Below, one piece after another: positions 54,609 through 64,000 of a DNA stretch of 64,000 bases (the stretch's first letter is position 1; the number at the start of each line of letters is the position of its first letter). The DNA is taken from contig NZ_JARFVC010000005.1 of NCBI RefSeq assembly GCF_029193815.1, forward strand, positions 62,001 to 126,000, read 5' to 3'. Origin of the DNA: Cytobacillus sp. S13-E01. Its GTDB lineage: Bacteria; Bacillota; Bacilli; Bacillales; Bacillaceae_L. Both the position numbers and the translations under genes were made by a program. Below the pieces are notes generated by a model. The model worked only from the letters and a program-made list of their open reading frames with translations. It was not told the DNA's origin and made no database searches.

Positions 54609-55245
54609 GTATTGTGGAAATAAATCATTAGAGGATTTACTTGTAACAACGAATAGTAATGCTCATTATATTGGATTTATCTTTGCTGGGAGTAAACGAC
54701 AGGTATGTGTTGATGAGCTTAGTGAATGGCTCTCACAAGTCGATATAAAAGACAAAAAGTTGGTCGGTGTGTTTGTGAATGCCACAGCAGAAGAAATTGC
54801 TACTATTGTATCAAAAGTACCTCTATCAATCATTCAATGTCATGGCAATGAAAGTGTAGATGTGATTTTAGATATTAAAACGAAAGTTAATTTACCAGTT
54901 TGGAAGGCTATCCATCATCAAGAAAATGCCTTAAAGATAATGCAGAGCCTTAGTGGAATAGTGGATGGATATATTGTTGATAGTAGGGTCAAGGGAGTGT
55001 GGGGTGGCACAGGAATTTCGTTTGATTGGAATGCGGTACCAAACTATTTAGAGGAAGCAAAAAGGCAAGGTGTTCTTTGCTTTATTGCAGGTGGAGTAAG
55101 CTCAAAAAATGTCGATGGGCTCCTTAAACATTGTCCGCAGGGTATTGATCTTTCAAGTGGGATTGAACTAAATAATGTAAAGGATAAACAACTAGTAGAT
55201 CAATTAGAGGAAAGGGTGGGAATATATGAATCAAGCACCAGATAA
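54589..55245 (+). CDS. trpF: Phosphoribosylanthranilate isomerase
   Basis: Barrel enzyme preceding TrpC in the pathway. [13 protein letters not shown] holds the catalytic Cys (the usual KxCG motif), general acid Asp in [13 protein letters not shown], and GIDLSSGIE at the end. Length 218 aa. The ATG at 54589 (GGAGAAG upstream) overlaps trpC by 20 bases; the codons before it in frame are inside trpC. Confidence 0.9.
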   Translation: MTGLLLKYCGNKSLEDLLVTTNSNAHYIGFIFAGSKRQVCVDELSEWLSQVDIKDKKLVGVFVNATAEEIATIVSKVPLSIIQCHGNESVDVILDIKTKVNLPVWKAIHHQENALKIMQSLSGIVDGYIVDSRVKGVWGGTGISFDWNAVPNYLEEAKRQGVLCFIAGGVSSKNVDGLLKHCPQGIDLSSGIELNNVKDKQLVDQLEERVGIYESSTR

Positions 55246-56455
55246 AAACGGTAGGTTTGGTGATTTCGGAGGTAAATTCGTTCCAGAAACATTAATGCAA
55301 CCATTAGAAGAAATCGAGGCTGCATTGGATGCAGCGTTGAAAGATCCATCATTTGCAATGGAATATCATAGTACCTTAAAGGAATATTCAGGCAGACCAA
55401 CAGCTCTTACATTGGCAGAAAATCTGACCAAAAAGCTTGAAGGTGCAAAAATATATTTAAAACGTGAAGATTTAAACCACACGGGTGCACACAAAATTAA
55501 TAACGCTATTGGTCAGGCGCTGCTAGCTAAGCGTATGGGGAAAAGGAAACTAATTGCTGAAACTGGAGCTGGTCAGCATGGGGTTGCTGCAGCAACAGTA
55601 GCTGCTAGATTTGGAATGGAATGTAAAGTGTTTATGGGCGAAGAAGATATTGCAAGACAACAATTAAATGTATTTAGAATGCAACTTCTAGGTGCAGAGG
55701 TAATCCCGGTTTCAAGTGGAAGTAAGACACTAAAAGATGCTACCAACGAGGCTATTCGCTATTGGGTACAGCATTGTACTGATCATTTTTATATGATTGG
55801 TTCTGTTGTTGGCCCACACCCCTATCCAAAGATGGTACGCGATTTTCAAAGAATTATAGGTGACGAGGCGAAACAACAATTTCAAGCAAGAGAAGGGAAA
55901 CTTCCTACAACCGTTGTGGCATGTGTTGGAGGTGGAAGTAACGCGATGGGAATGTTTTATCCTTTCTTAAAGGATGACGTCCAACTAGTAGGTGTTGAGG
56001 CAGCGGGAAAAGGAGTGGAAACATCTTTACATGCTGCAACAATTACAAAAGGTACACGGGGCATTATTCATGGAGCTATGACTTACCTGCTTCAAGATTT
56101 ACATGGACAAATTATTGAACCTTACTCAATATCGGCAGGGCTCGATTATCCTGGGGTTGGCCCAGAGCATTCCTATTTAGCCAGCGTTGGCAGGGTTAAA
56201 TATGAGAGTATCACGGATGTAGAAGCGTTAGAGGCACTTCAAATGCTAGCGAAAGAAGAGGGAATCATTCCTGCGATTGAATCTGCCCACGCTCTTGCAA
56301 AAGCTTTTGAACTTGCAAAAGATATGAGTGCACAAGAATCAGTACTAGTGTGTCTTTCTGGTAGAGGGGACAAGGATGTCCATTCTCTAATGGAACATTT
56401 GAAAGGGGGAAAAGAGTATGAGCACAACGTATTATCAGAGACTGTTAAAGCCTGA
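55226..56455 (+). CDS. trpB: Tryptophan synthase beta chain
   Basis: PLP enzyme joining indole and serine. PLP lysine Lys90 in [20 protein letters not shown], and the phosphate-binding [10 protein letters not shown]. Length 409 aa. Overlaps trpF by 20 bases. The [14 protein letters not shown] start is typical. Confidence 0.96.
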   Translation: MNQAPDKNGRFGDFGGKFVPETLMQPLEEIEAALDAALKDPSFAMEYHSTLKEYSGRPTALTLAENLTKKLEGAKIYLKREDLNHTGAHKINNAIGQALLAKRMGKRKLIAETGAGQHGVAAATVAARFGMECKVFMGEEDIARQQLNVFRMQLLGAEVIPVSSGSKTLKDATNEAIRYWVQHCTDHFYMIGSVVGPHPYPKMVRDFQRIIGDEAKQQFQAREGKLPTTVVACVGGGSNAMGMFYPFLKDDVQLVGVEAAGKGVETSLHAATITKGTRGIIHGAMTYLLQDLHGQIIEPYSISAGLDYPGVGPEHSYLASVGRVKYESITDVEALEALQMLAKEEGIIPAIESAHALAKAFELAKDMSAQESVLVCLSGRGDKDVHSLMEHLKGGKEYEHNVLSETVKA

Positions 56456-57227
56456 CACAATGTTTATCCCATTTATAGTAGCAGGTGATCCCCACCCAGA
56501 CGTTACAATAGAACTTGCTTTAGCTTTACAGGAATCCGGTGCGACTGTAATAGAAATTGGCATTCCTTATTCTGACCCTTTAGCTGATGGTCCTGTAATC
56601 CAACGGGCAGCCAGCAGGTCATTGCGAAATGGTACAACATTAGAAAGCTCACTAAAGTTAATAGGAGTAATGAGAGAAAAAGGATTAAAAATTCCAGTTG
56701 TTGTCTTTACCTATTACAATCCTGTGCTACAATTAGGGGAAGATATCTTTTTTTCTTTAGCGCAGGAATATGGTGTAGATGGACTGTTAATACCAGATTT
56801 ACCATATGAAGAAAGTGTGGACTTACGAGAAAGATGTGCTCAAAAAGGAATTGAATATATTTCATTAGTAGCACCTACGTCAGCCAAAAGAATTCAAAAG
56901 ATTGCATCCAATGCTCAAGGCTTTCTTTATTGTGTTTCCTCACTTGGGGTGACTGGTGTTCGAGATACTATCCAAGAAGAAGTATATTCATTCCTTCAAG
57001 AAGTTAAACAATACAGCACCATACCAGTTGTTGTTGGGTTTGGAATTTCTAATGCAAACCAAGTTAAAGCATTACAAAATCATTGTGATGGAATTGTCGT
57101 CGGAAGTGCCATTGTTCAACAAATCGAGGTTCTTGGAGATAGACTTTTTCATGAAGGATCTCGAAGTGATGCGGTTGAAGAATTTAAAAGGTATATTCTG
57201 TCCATAATTTCACCTATAAATAGTTGA
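56418..57227 (+). CDS. trpA: Tryptophan synthase alpha chain
   Basis: Cleaves indole-3-glycerol phosphate and channels indole to TrpB. Catalytic Glu46 and Asp57 in [26 protein letters not shown]. Length 269 aa. Overlaps trpB by 38 bases, with AAAGGGGG just upstream of the ATG. Confidence 0.95.
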   Translation: MSTTYYQRLLKPDTMFIPFIVAGDPHPDVTIELALALQESGATVIEIGIPYSDPLADGPVIQRAASRSLRNGTTLESSLKLIGVMREKGLKIPVVVFTYYNPVLQLGEDIFFSLAQEYGVDGLLIPDLPYEESVDLRERCAQKGIEYISLVAPTSAKRIQKIASNAQGFLYCVSSLGVTGVRDTIQEEVYSFLQEVKQYSTIPVVVGFGISNANQVKALQNHCDGIVVGSAIVQQIEVLGDRLFHEGSRSDAVEEFKRYILSIISPINS

Positions 57228-57237
57228 GAGGTGTAAG

Positions 57238-58335
57238 ATGAAGATTAAAGAACAATTAAAGAATTTAAAGCCATACCAACCTGGAAAACCTATTGAAGAA
57301 GTTAAAAGACAGTATGGTCTAGACAAAATTACAAAGCTTGCATCAAATGAAAATCCATTTGGTTTCTCAAAACAAGCAAAAATTGCAATTCAAAATAGCA
57401 TTGAATCACTAGCAATTTACCCTGATGGTTATGCGGCTGATCTAAGAGAGAAATTCGCAGGGCATTTAGAGGTAAGTCCAAAACAAATTATTTTTGGTAA
57501 TGGTTCAGATGAAATACTGCAAATAATCTGTCGTTCTTTGCTCTCGCCAGGAAAAAATACAGTGATGGCTACACCTACCTTTCCACAATATCGCCATAAT
57601 GCCATTATTGAGGGCGCTGATTGTAGAGAAGTAGAATTAATAGATGGTTATCATGATTTAGAAGGTATGTTAGCTCAAATTGATAAGGAAACTGCTGTTG
57701 TTTGGTTATGTAGCCCAAATAATCCAACAGGTACCTATATTAAAGAAAATAATTTACTAGCCTTTTTGAATCAAGTACCAAGTGAGGTCTTGGTAGTGGT
57801 AGACGAGGCTTATTATGAATATACACAAGTTGATGACTATCCAGAAACAATAAAACTTATAGATCAATTCCCAAATTTAATTGTACTTCGAACGTTTTCT
57901 AAAGCGTATGGATTAGCGGGATTACGAATTGGGTACGGTATTGCTCAAAGTTCTCTTATTACCCAAATAGAACCTGCGAGAGAACCTTTTAACACAAGTA
58001 AAATGGCCCAAGTAGCAGCTTTAGCTGCATTAGACGATCAACAATTTATTATAGAATGTGCCAAAAAGAATAAACAAGGCTTAGAACAATACTATACATT
58101 CTGTAATGAACAAGGACTTTTCTATTATCCTTCAGAAGGAAATTTTATCCTAATTGATTTTAATAGGCCAGGGGACGAAGTATTTCAATACCTGCTTGAA
58201 AGAGGTTATATTGTAAGATCTGGAAACGCTCTAGGTTTTCCAACGTCCGTTAGGATTACAGTAGGAACGAAAGAACAAAATGAAGGTATTATCAGTATTT
58301 TAACGGAAATGCTTGTAGAAAAAGTAGCTAATTAA
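57238..58335 (+). CDS. hisC: Histidinol-phosphate aminotransferase
   Basis: PLP aminotransferase of histidine synthesis that also serves in tyrosine and phenylalanine synthesis in Bacillus, explaining its place in the aromatic operon. [25 protein letters not shown] and the PLP lysine in [17 protein letters not shown]. Length 365 aa. Starts 10 bases after trpA with AGAGGTG. Confidence 0.95.
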   Translation: MKIKEQLKNLKPYQPGKPIEEVKRQYGLDKITKLASNENPFGFSKQAKIAIQNSIESLAIYPDGYAADLREKFAGHLEVSPKQIIFGNGSDEILQIICRSLLSPGKNTVMATPTFPQYRHNAIIEGADCREVELIDGYHDLEGMLAQIDKETAVVWLCSPNNPTGTYIKENNLLAFLNQVPSEVLVVVDEAYYEYTQVDDYPETIKLIDQFPNLIVLRTFSKAYGLAGLRIGYGIAQSSLITQIEPAREPFNTSKMAQVAALAALDDQQFIIECAKKNKQGLEQYYTFCNEQGLFYYPSEGNFILIDFNRPGDEVFQYLLERGYIVRSGNALGFPTSVRITVGTKEQNEGIISILTEMLVEKVAN

Positions 58336-58343
58336 TATGAAGT

Positions 58344-58388
58344 CGAGAGTATAGTGGTGTAATCATACTTCTCACTTCTCTTTTTTTA
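58344..58388 (+). terminator. Possible terminator after hisC
   Basis: GAGAGTAT pairs imperfectly with ATACTTCTC, followed by ACTTCTC and seven T residues. If active it would split tyrA-aroA from the trp genes. Confidence 0.4.
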
Positions 58389-58463
58389 AAGCTCTATTCT
58401 GAAAGATTATTGCTTATTACATTGGATAACAGAGTAATAAGGGCAATTTCAAGCGATTATTAT

Positions 58464-58485
58464 GGCGGCGCCCTGCGCTTTTCTT
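58464..58485 (+). repeat. Dispersed repeat family 1, right-end fragment
   Basis: GGCGCCCTGCGCTTTTCTT only; a full copy follows directly. Confidence 0.65.
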
Positions 58486-58700
58486 AAAAGATAAGAAAAA
58501 TTTGTACCTAGTCTTAGTGTCTAGCTCCGGGCGCCATTGACTCTATGGTATAAGCCATTTCCTTTAAGAAGGAAAAACCACCTTCTTAAAGGAACCGTCT
58601 TATGCTTGACATGCACAGGATGTGCTGATGTCGATGTTCGCCACAGGACGTGGCGGGTTTTAATCGACGCGCCGATAGGCGGGCGCCCTGCGCTTTTCTT
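58486..58700 (+). repeat. Dispersed repeat family 1, long subtype, complete copy
   Basis: Leader A, core GTCTAGCTCCGGGCGCCATT, a perfect 14 bp tip stem (58559-58572 with 58581-58594) whose sequence (TTCCTTTAAGAAGG) is unrelated to that of the short copies, CTTATGCTTG, the extra module with GCACAGGATGTGC and CGCCAC...GTGGCG, and the right end. It ends 20 bases before tyrA and happens to be open in the tyrA frame. Confidence 0.9.
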
Positions 58701-58719
58701 GTTATATGGAGATGATGAA

Positions 58720-59826
58720 ATGGAAGGTAAGGTTTTGTTGATAGGATTGGGTCTTATTGGTGGCTCAATTGCATTAGCTTTAAAAAAAGAACACCCGAAA
58801 AGTATAATTATTGGTTGTGACATTAATTTAGAACAAGCAAAGTTAGCACAAACACTTCAAATCGTGGATGACATTACAGTCACTATAGAAGAACATGCAC
58901 AAACGAGTGATTTAATCATTATATCTGCCCCAGTTCAGCAAACAGAAATAATCATTGAACAATTAGCACAGTGCAATTTGAAAAAAGATGTAATTATTAC
59001 TGATGTTGGAAGCACAAAACAACGAATTGTCGAAAAAGCTAAGAATTTATTGAATAATGGATACTCATTTATTGGTGGACATCCAATGGCTGGATCTCAT
59101 AAAAGCGGTGTAGCGGCTGCAAAAGTGCACTTATTTGAAAATGCCTTTTACATATTCACCCCTACTGCCGAAGAAGCGAGTGCAAATAAACTTTCAGTCT
59201 TGAAAAATTGGTTGAAAGGGACAAAAGCTAATTTTATCACGATGTCAGCAAAAGAGCATGACCGATTAGCTGGTGTTATAAGTCACTTCCCGCATATAAT
59301 TGCCGCAAGCTTAGTTCATCAAGCTGAGCAGCTCCAACATGAAAATGCGCTAGTAAGCAGGCTGGCTGCAGGAGGATTTCGCGATATTACAAGAATAGCA
59401 TCAAGTAATCCTGCAATGTGGAGAGATATTCTACTCCATAATAAGGGAGAATTATTAACACTGTTCGAAAGCTGGATAGTTGAAATGGAAAAAGTACGTT
59501 CATTAATTGTTGCAAGCGATAGTAGTAAAATATATGATTATTTTAATAATGCAAAAGACTTTAGAGATGCATTGCCCACGCGAGTCAAAGGGGCTATTCC
59601 ATCCTTTTATGACCTTTATGTTGACGTACCGGATTATCCAGGTATAATCTCAGAAATAACTGGTTATTTAGCGAAAGAACGTATAAGTATAACGAATATT
59701 AGAATTATAGAAACCCGAGAGGAAATTTATGGGGTGTTACGGTTAAGCTTTCAAAGTGAAAATGATCGTGAACGTGCAAAAAGCTGTATAGAAAAAGAAA
59801 CAAATTTTGATACATATTACGGATGA
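58720..59826 (+). CDS. tyrA: Prephenate dehydrogenase TyrA
   Basis: Oxidative decarboxylation of prephenate to 4-hydroxyphenylpyruvate for tyrosine. NAD motif GLGLIGGSIALAL, catalytic GGHPMAGSHKSGV, and a C-terminal ACT domain (VPDYPGIISEITGYL). From ATG 58720, GGAG 8 bases upstream gives 368 aa, the family length. The frame is open upstream through the repeat to an ATG at 58537, but those 61 residues are repeat sequence and not part of TyrA. Confidence 0.94.
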   Translation: MEGKVLLIGLGLIGGSIALALKKEHPKSIIIGCDINLEQAKLAQTLQIVDDITVTIEEHAQTSDLIIISAPVQQTEIIIEQLAQCNLKKDVIITDVGSTKQRIVEKAKNLLNNGYSFIGGHPMAGSHKSGVAAAKVHLFENAFYIFTPTAEEASANKLSVLKNWLKGTKANFITMSAKEHDRLAGVISHFPHIIAASLVHQAEQLQHENALVSRLAAGGFRDITRIASSNPAMWRDILLHNKGELLTLFESWIVEMEKVRSLIVASDSSKIYDYFNNAKDFRDALPTRVKGAIPSFYDLYVDVPDYPGIISEITGYLAKERISITNIRIIETREEIYGVLRLSFQSENDRERAKSCIEKETNFDTYYG

Positions 59827-59860
59827 AATTTACACTGAACCTGCTATGAGGAGTGTTTAG

Positions 59861-61153
59861 ATGAAAAAGAAACAATTATTTACAATGGTTAACGGCCTTA
59901 CTGGAACAATCGATATACCCGGAGATAAATCGATTTCACATCGTGCTATCATGTTTGGGTCAATTGCAAATGGGAATACGACAATTACGAACTTTTTAGA
60001 GGGAGAAGATTGTTTAAGTACAATTGATTGTTTCCGAAAAATGGGTGTTGAGATTAAGCGAAATGAAGACACTGTAGAAATTTTTGGGACTGGATTATCG
60101 GGACTTAAGGAGCCAGTTGAGATTTTAAATGTTGGAAACTCAGGTACGACAACACGTCTGCTACTTGGAATTTTAGCTGGTACACCATTTCATAGTTGTT
60201 TAATTGGCGATGAATCGATTGCTAAAAGACCAATGAATCGTGTTACAAACCCTTTAAGGCAAATGGGAGCGTCTATCGATGGAAGGGAACAGGGTAACTT
60301 TACCCCATTATCGATACGTGGTGGAAAAACGAAAGCGATAGCTTATAAATCTCCTGTTGCAAGTGCACAAGTGAAATCTGCGATTCTATTAGCTGGTTTA
60401 CAAAGTGAAGGAACGACGTCTGTAACTGAACCACATAAATCAAGAGACCATACCGAGAGAATGCTTCGAGCATTTGGAGGAGAGGTTGTAGAAGCTGGAT
60501 TAACTGTTTCTGTAACAGGGAAACAAGAATTACATGCAGTAAATATTATCGTGCCTGGTGATATTTCTTCAGCAGCTTTCTTTTTAGTAGCAGGTGCAAT
60601 CATTCCAAATAGTCGAATTACGCTTAAAAAAGTTGGATTAAACCCAACAAGAACGGGAATTATTGATGTGTTGCGTAATATGGGTGCTAATGTCTCTATC
60701 TCAAATGAAACGATAGAGAATTTTGAACCTGTTGGGGATCTCACTATTTCAACTTCTGCACTTACAGGGATTGAAATTAGTGGCGATATAATCCCACGGT
60801 TGATTGATGAAATTCCGATCATCGCCTTACTTGCTACACAAGCAAACGGTAAAACAGTAATTAAGGATGCAGGTGAATTAAAAGTAAAAGAAACAAACCG
60901 AATTGATACAGTAGTAAGTGAGCTCTCAAAACTAGGAGCTTCCATTGAATCAACAGACGATGGGATGATAATCTATGGTCAATCAGGTAAACTAACTGGA
61001 AAAACAGTTAATAGTTATGGGGATCATCGAATTGGAATGATGCTCGCAATTGCTGCATGCTTAACAGAGGGGCCTATGGCCTTAGAAAATTCTGAGGCAA
61101 TTGCTGTATCCTATCCATCATTTTTTGAGCATTTAGAAAGTTTAATTGGCTAG
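59861..61153 (+). CDS. aroA: 3-phosphoshikimate 1-carboxyvinyltransferase (EPSP synthase)
   Basis: Adds enolpyruvate to shikimate 3-phosphate, the step before chorismate synthase. [31 protein letters not shown] (substrate loop), and [12 protein letters not shown]. Length 430 aa. GAGGAGTG lies 7 bases upstream. Called aroE in B. subtilis nomenclature. Last gene of the aromatic supraoperon. Confidence 0.95.
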   Translation: MKKKQLFTMVNGLTGTIDIPGDKSISHRAIMFGSIANGNTTITNFLEGEDCLSTIDCFRKMGVEIKRNEDTVEIFGTGLSGLKEPVEILNVGNSGTTTRLLLGILAGTPFHSCLIGDESIAKRPMNRVTNPLRQMGASIDGREQGNFTPLSIRGGKTKAIAYKSPVASAQVKSAILLAGLQSEGTTSVTEPHKSRDHTERMLRAFGGEVVEAGLTVSVTGKQELHAVNIIVPGDISSAAFFLVAGAIIPNSRITLKKVGLNPTRTGIIDVLRNMGANVSISNETIENFEPVGDLTISTSALTGIEISGDIIPRLIDEIPIIALLATQANGKTVIKDAGELKVKETNRIDTVVSELSKLGASIESTDDGMIIYGQSGKLTGKTVNSYGDHRIGMMLAIAACLTEGPMALENSEAIAVSYPSFFEHLESLIG

Positions 61154-61213
61154 TAACTCCAAGTGTGTGATTTAGAAATACATAAAATATTATAAGTAAT
61201 AAGGATTGTTATT

Positions 61214-61281
61214 GAAAAGCGCAAAGTGTCCAGAGCTAGACACTAAAACTAGGTACAAATTTTTATCCTATATTATCTTTA
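61214..61281 (-). repeat. Dispersed repeat family 1, inverted and internally deleted
   Basis: Read on the minus strand it has leader A (ATAAAAATTTGTACCTAG onward), GTGTCTAGCTC, then GCGCTTTTC, without the hairpin. On the minus strand the terminator at 61281 lies just before the leader, as for plus-strand copies. Confidence 0.75.
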
Positions 61282-61317
61282 AAAAGAACCATTTCAAGTG
61301 AATGGTTCTTTTTTATT
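61281..61317. terminator. Intrinsic terminator, probably bidirectional, after aroA
   Basis: AAGAACCATT / AATGGTTCTT stem with T residues on both strands. Confidence 0.85.
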
Positions 61318-61394
61318 CATAGAATCAAGTCCGTCATCATAGCTTGTCTTAAGAAGCTTTTTCGACTTAAAACTAATATGATGGGGGAGGTTTC

Positions 61395-62309
61395 ATGGCG
61401 TATATAATTGATCGTGCAAATGTACTAAAGGAAAATAAAATTGCTAAATGTTCCTTACTTGTTAAGGGTGAACGTATTGACTACATTAGTGATAATTTGA
61501 ACCGATACAACTGTAATAAAATGGATATTTCACAATTCCTACTAACTCCAGGACATGTCATGATGGACTTTTCATTAGGTTCATCATTAAAGCCTTTTCA
61601 TCAATTTAAGCAAGAAATGATTGATGATTTTATTTCGAAAGGGTGCACGACCATACTATCCATCTGTGATGTGAAATTTGAGCGGGAGCTATCTAAAGCG
61701 CTAAATGAGGCAAGACACCGCTTATTGAATTGCCCGGTCGACTACTTTCTAGGGATTAGAGTTCCTTTGAAATTAACTACACCTTCCCTCATTCGATCCT
61801 GTAAAAGAAAAGGTATTTCACTGGTTATTGTCGAAATTGATGAAGAAGATAATTTATTTCGAATTCCCTGGGGGTGGATTCGAGATGCTCAATATTCATA
61901 CCCTGTGCCAATTGTGCCACAATGGAATACAAAAAATAAATCTCAATCTAAAAAAGATAGGCAAAGTAGCCTATGGCAAGAAATAACAGAAGACAACCAT
62001 ATTTCCTCCTTACATGATTGTCCTAATGAGAAAGATCCACTTTCATTAAACGTCTTAAAGAAAATTGGTATATACCCTGCTAAAGGAGGTATACGTGTTG
62101 GTGGAGAATTAGATTATAACCTCTATGATTTGAATGACGTTAGCTATTCAGTTGAACAAAAGCCGCTTCTAGATTATCATAGTCATATCCCAAAGGTAAC
62201 AATGCACAAAGGTAAATTTTTAAAGGTTGATAATCAAATACTGTTCCGACCTGGATTTGGTGACGAATGTAGAGTGAAAATACCTGGGCATTTTGCATCT
62301 TCCTTTTAA
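61395..62309 (+). CDS. Amidohydrolase-like protein lacking the metal motif
   Basis: 304 aa. The N-terminus (SLLVKGERIDYISDN, then FLLTPGHVMMDF) has the shape of the beta-sandwich and first barrel strand of dihydroorotase-type amidohydrolases, but where the HxH metal motif should follow (PGxIDxHxH) it reads PGHVMMDFSLGS. No later metal histidine cluster is evident, so catalysis is unlikely. Start has GGGGAGG just upstream. The gene is inserted between aroA and ypiA, which are adjacent in B. subtilis. Function unknown. Confidence 0.6.
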   Translation: MAYIIDRANVLKENKIAKCSLLVKGERIDYISDNLNRYNCNKMDISQFLLTPGHVMMDFSLGSSLKPFHQFKQEMIDDFISKGCTTILSICDVKFERELSKALNEARHRLLNCPVDYFLGIRVPLKLTTPSLIRSCKRKGISLVIVEIDEEDNLFRIPWGWIRDAQYSYPVPIVPQWNTKNKSQSKKDRQSSLWQEITEDNHISSLHDCPNEKDPLSLNVLKKIGIYPAKGGIRVGGELDYNLYDLNDVSYSVEQKPLLDYHSHIPKVTMHKGKFLKVDNQILFRPGFGDECRVKIPGHFASSF

Positions 62310-62333
62310 TATTTGTAAAGGAGTAATAATATA

Positions 62334-64000
<1,667 letters not shown>

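Overview
The window is about 64 kb of an AT-rich, spore-forming Bacillaceae chromosome (Bacillus sensu lato). The evidence is gene order and content: resCDE-sigX-rsiX, serA/fer, ypbB-recQ, gudB, sleB-ypeB, cmk-plsC-ypfD-fni, der-gpsA-spoIVA-hbs, folE-mtrB-hepS-menG-hepT-ndk-cheR and the aro-trp-his-tyr supraoperon run in nearly the order known from Bacillus subtilis. Many starts are TTG or GTG with strong AGGAGG ribosome binding sites. I cannot name the genus from sequence alone. Both ends are cut: resC lacks its first codons and ypiB lacks its 3' part.

Layout. (1) 1-8.3 kb: cytochrome c maturation (resC), the redox two-component system resD-resE, ECF sigma factor sigX with its anti-sigma rsiX, an M23/LysM cell-wall hydrolase and a PHP phosphoesterase. 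(2) 8.3-16.4 kb: a tandem cluster of a dispersed repeat, then serA and fer on the minus strand, ypbB-recQ-ypbD-ypbE on the plus strand, and the spore coat operon cotJABC on the minus strand. (3) 16.7-24.6 kb: an unknown membrane protein, ypbG, a MerR/B12-binding regulator, the ClpC adaptor ypbH, gudB, bacilliredoxin reductase ypdA, an asparaginase and prsW. (4) 24.9-36.2 kb: the germination pair sleB-ypeB, c-di-GMP brake ypfA, cmk-plsC-ypfD-fni, a small ypzI gene, the yphA/YIEGIA/capping-subunit cluster, and der. (5) 36.2-42.4 kb: gpsA, a 1.9 kb gene-poor zone with a decayed IS4-type transposase and several repeats, then yphE-yphF, spoIVA and hbs. (6) 42.8-61.2 kb: folE, TRAP (mtrB), menaquinone side-chain and ring methylation genes, ndk, cheR, then aroC-aroB-aroH, trpEDCFBA with a TRAP-controlled attenuator, hisC, tyrA, aroA. 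(7) 61.4-64 kb: an amidohydrolase-like protein without metal motif, ypiA and partial ypiB.

The genes connect. Chorismate made by aroB/aroA/aroC feeds trpE, aroH and tyrA, and TRAP made from mtrB reads the NAG triplets ahead of trpE. HepS, HepT and MenG make menaquinone, and fni belongs to isoprenoid supply in organisms that use that isomerase. Sporulation and germination genes (cotJABC, sleB-ypeB, spoIVA and probably the YIEGIA cluster) are scattered through the block.

The least ordinary material is between genes. Dispersed repeat family 1 has about 15 full or partial copies, a conserved stem-loop with compensating inner stems, two alternative 5' leaders and a habit of lying just downstream of intrinsic terminators. 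Family 2 has three copies with IS200/IS605-like palindromic character. A shared hairpin motif occurs ahead of both gudB and ypfD. There is also an array of short hairpins near 38.1 kb and a possible structured RNA near 38.9 kb. I did not see CRISPR arrays, prophage genes, tRNA or rRNA genes.
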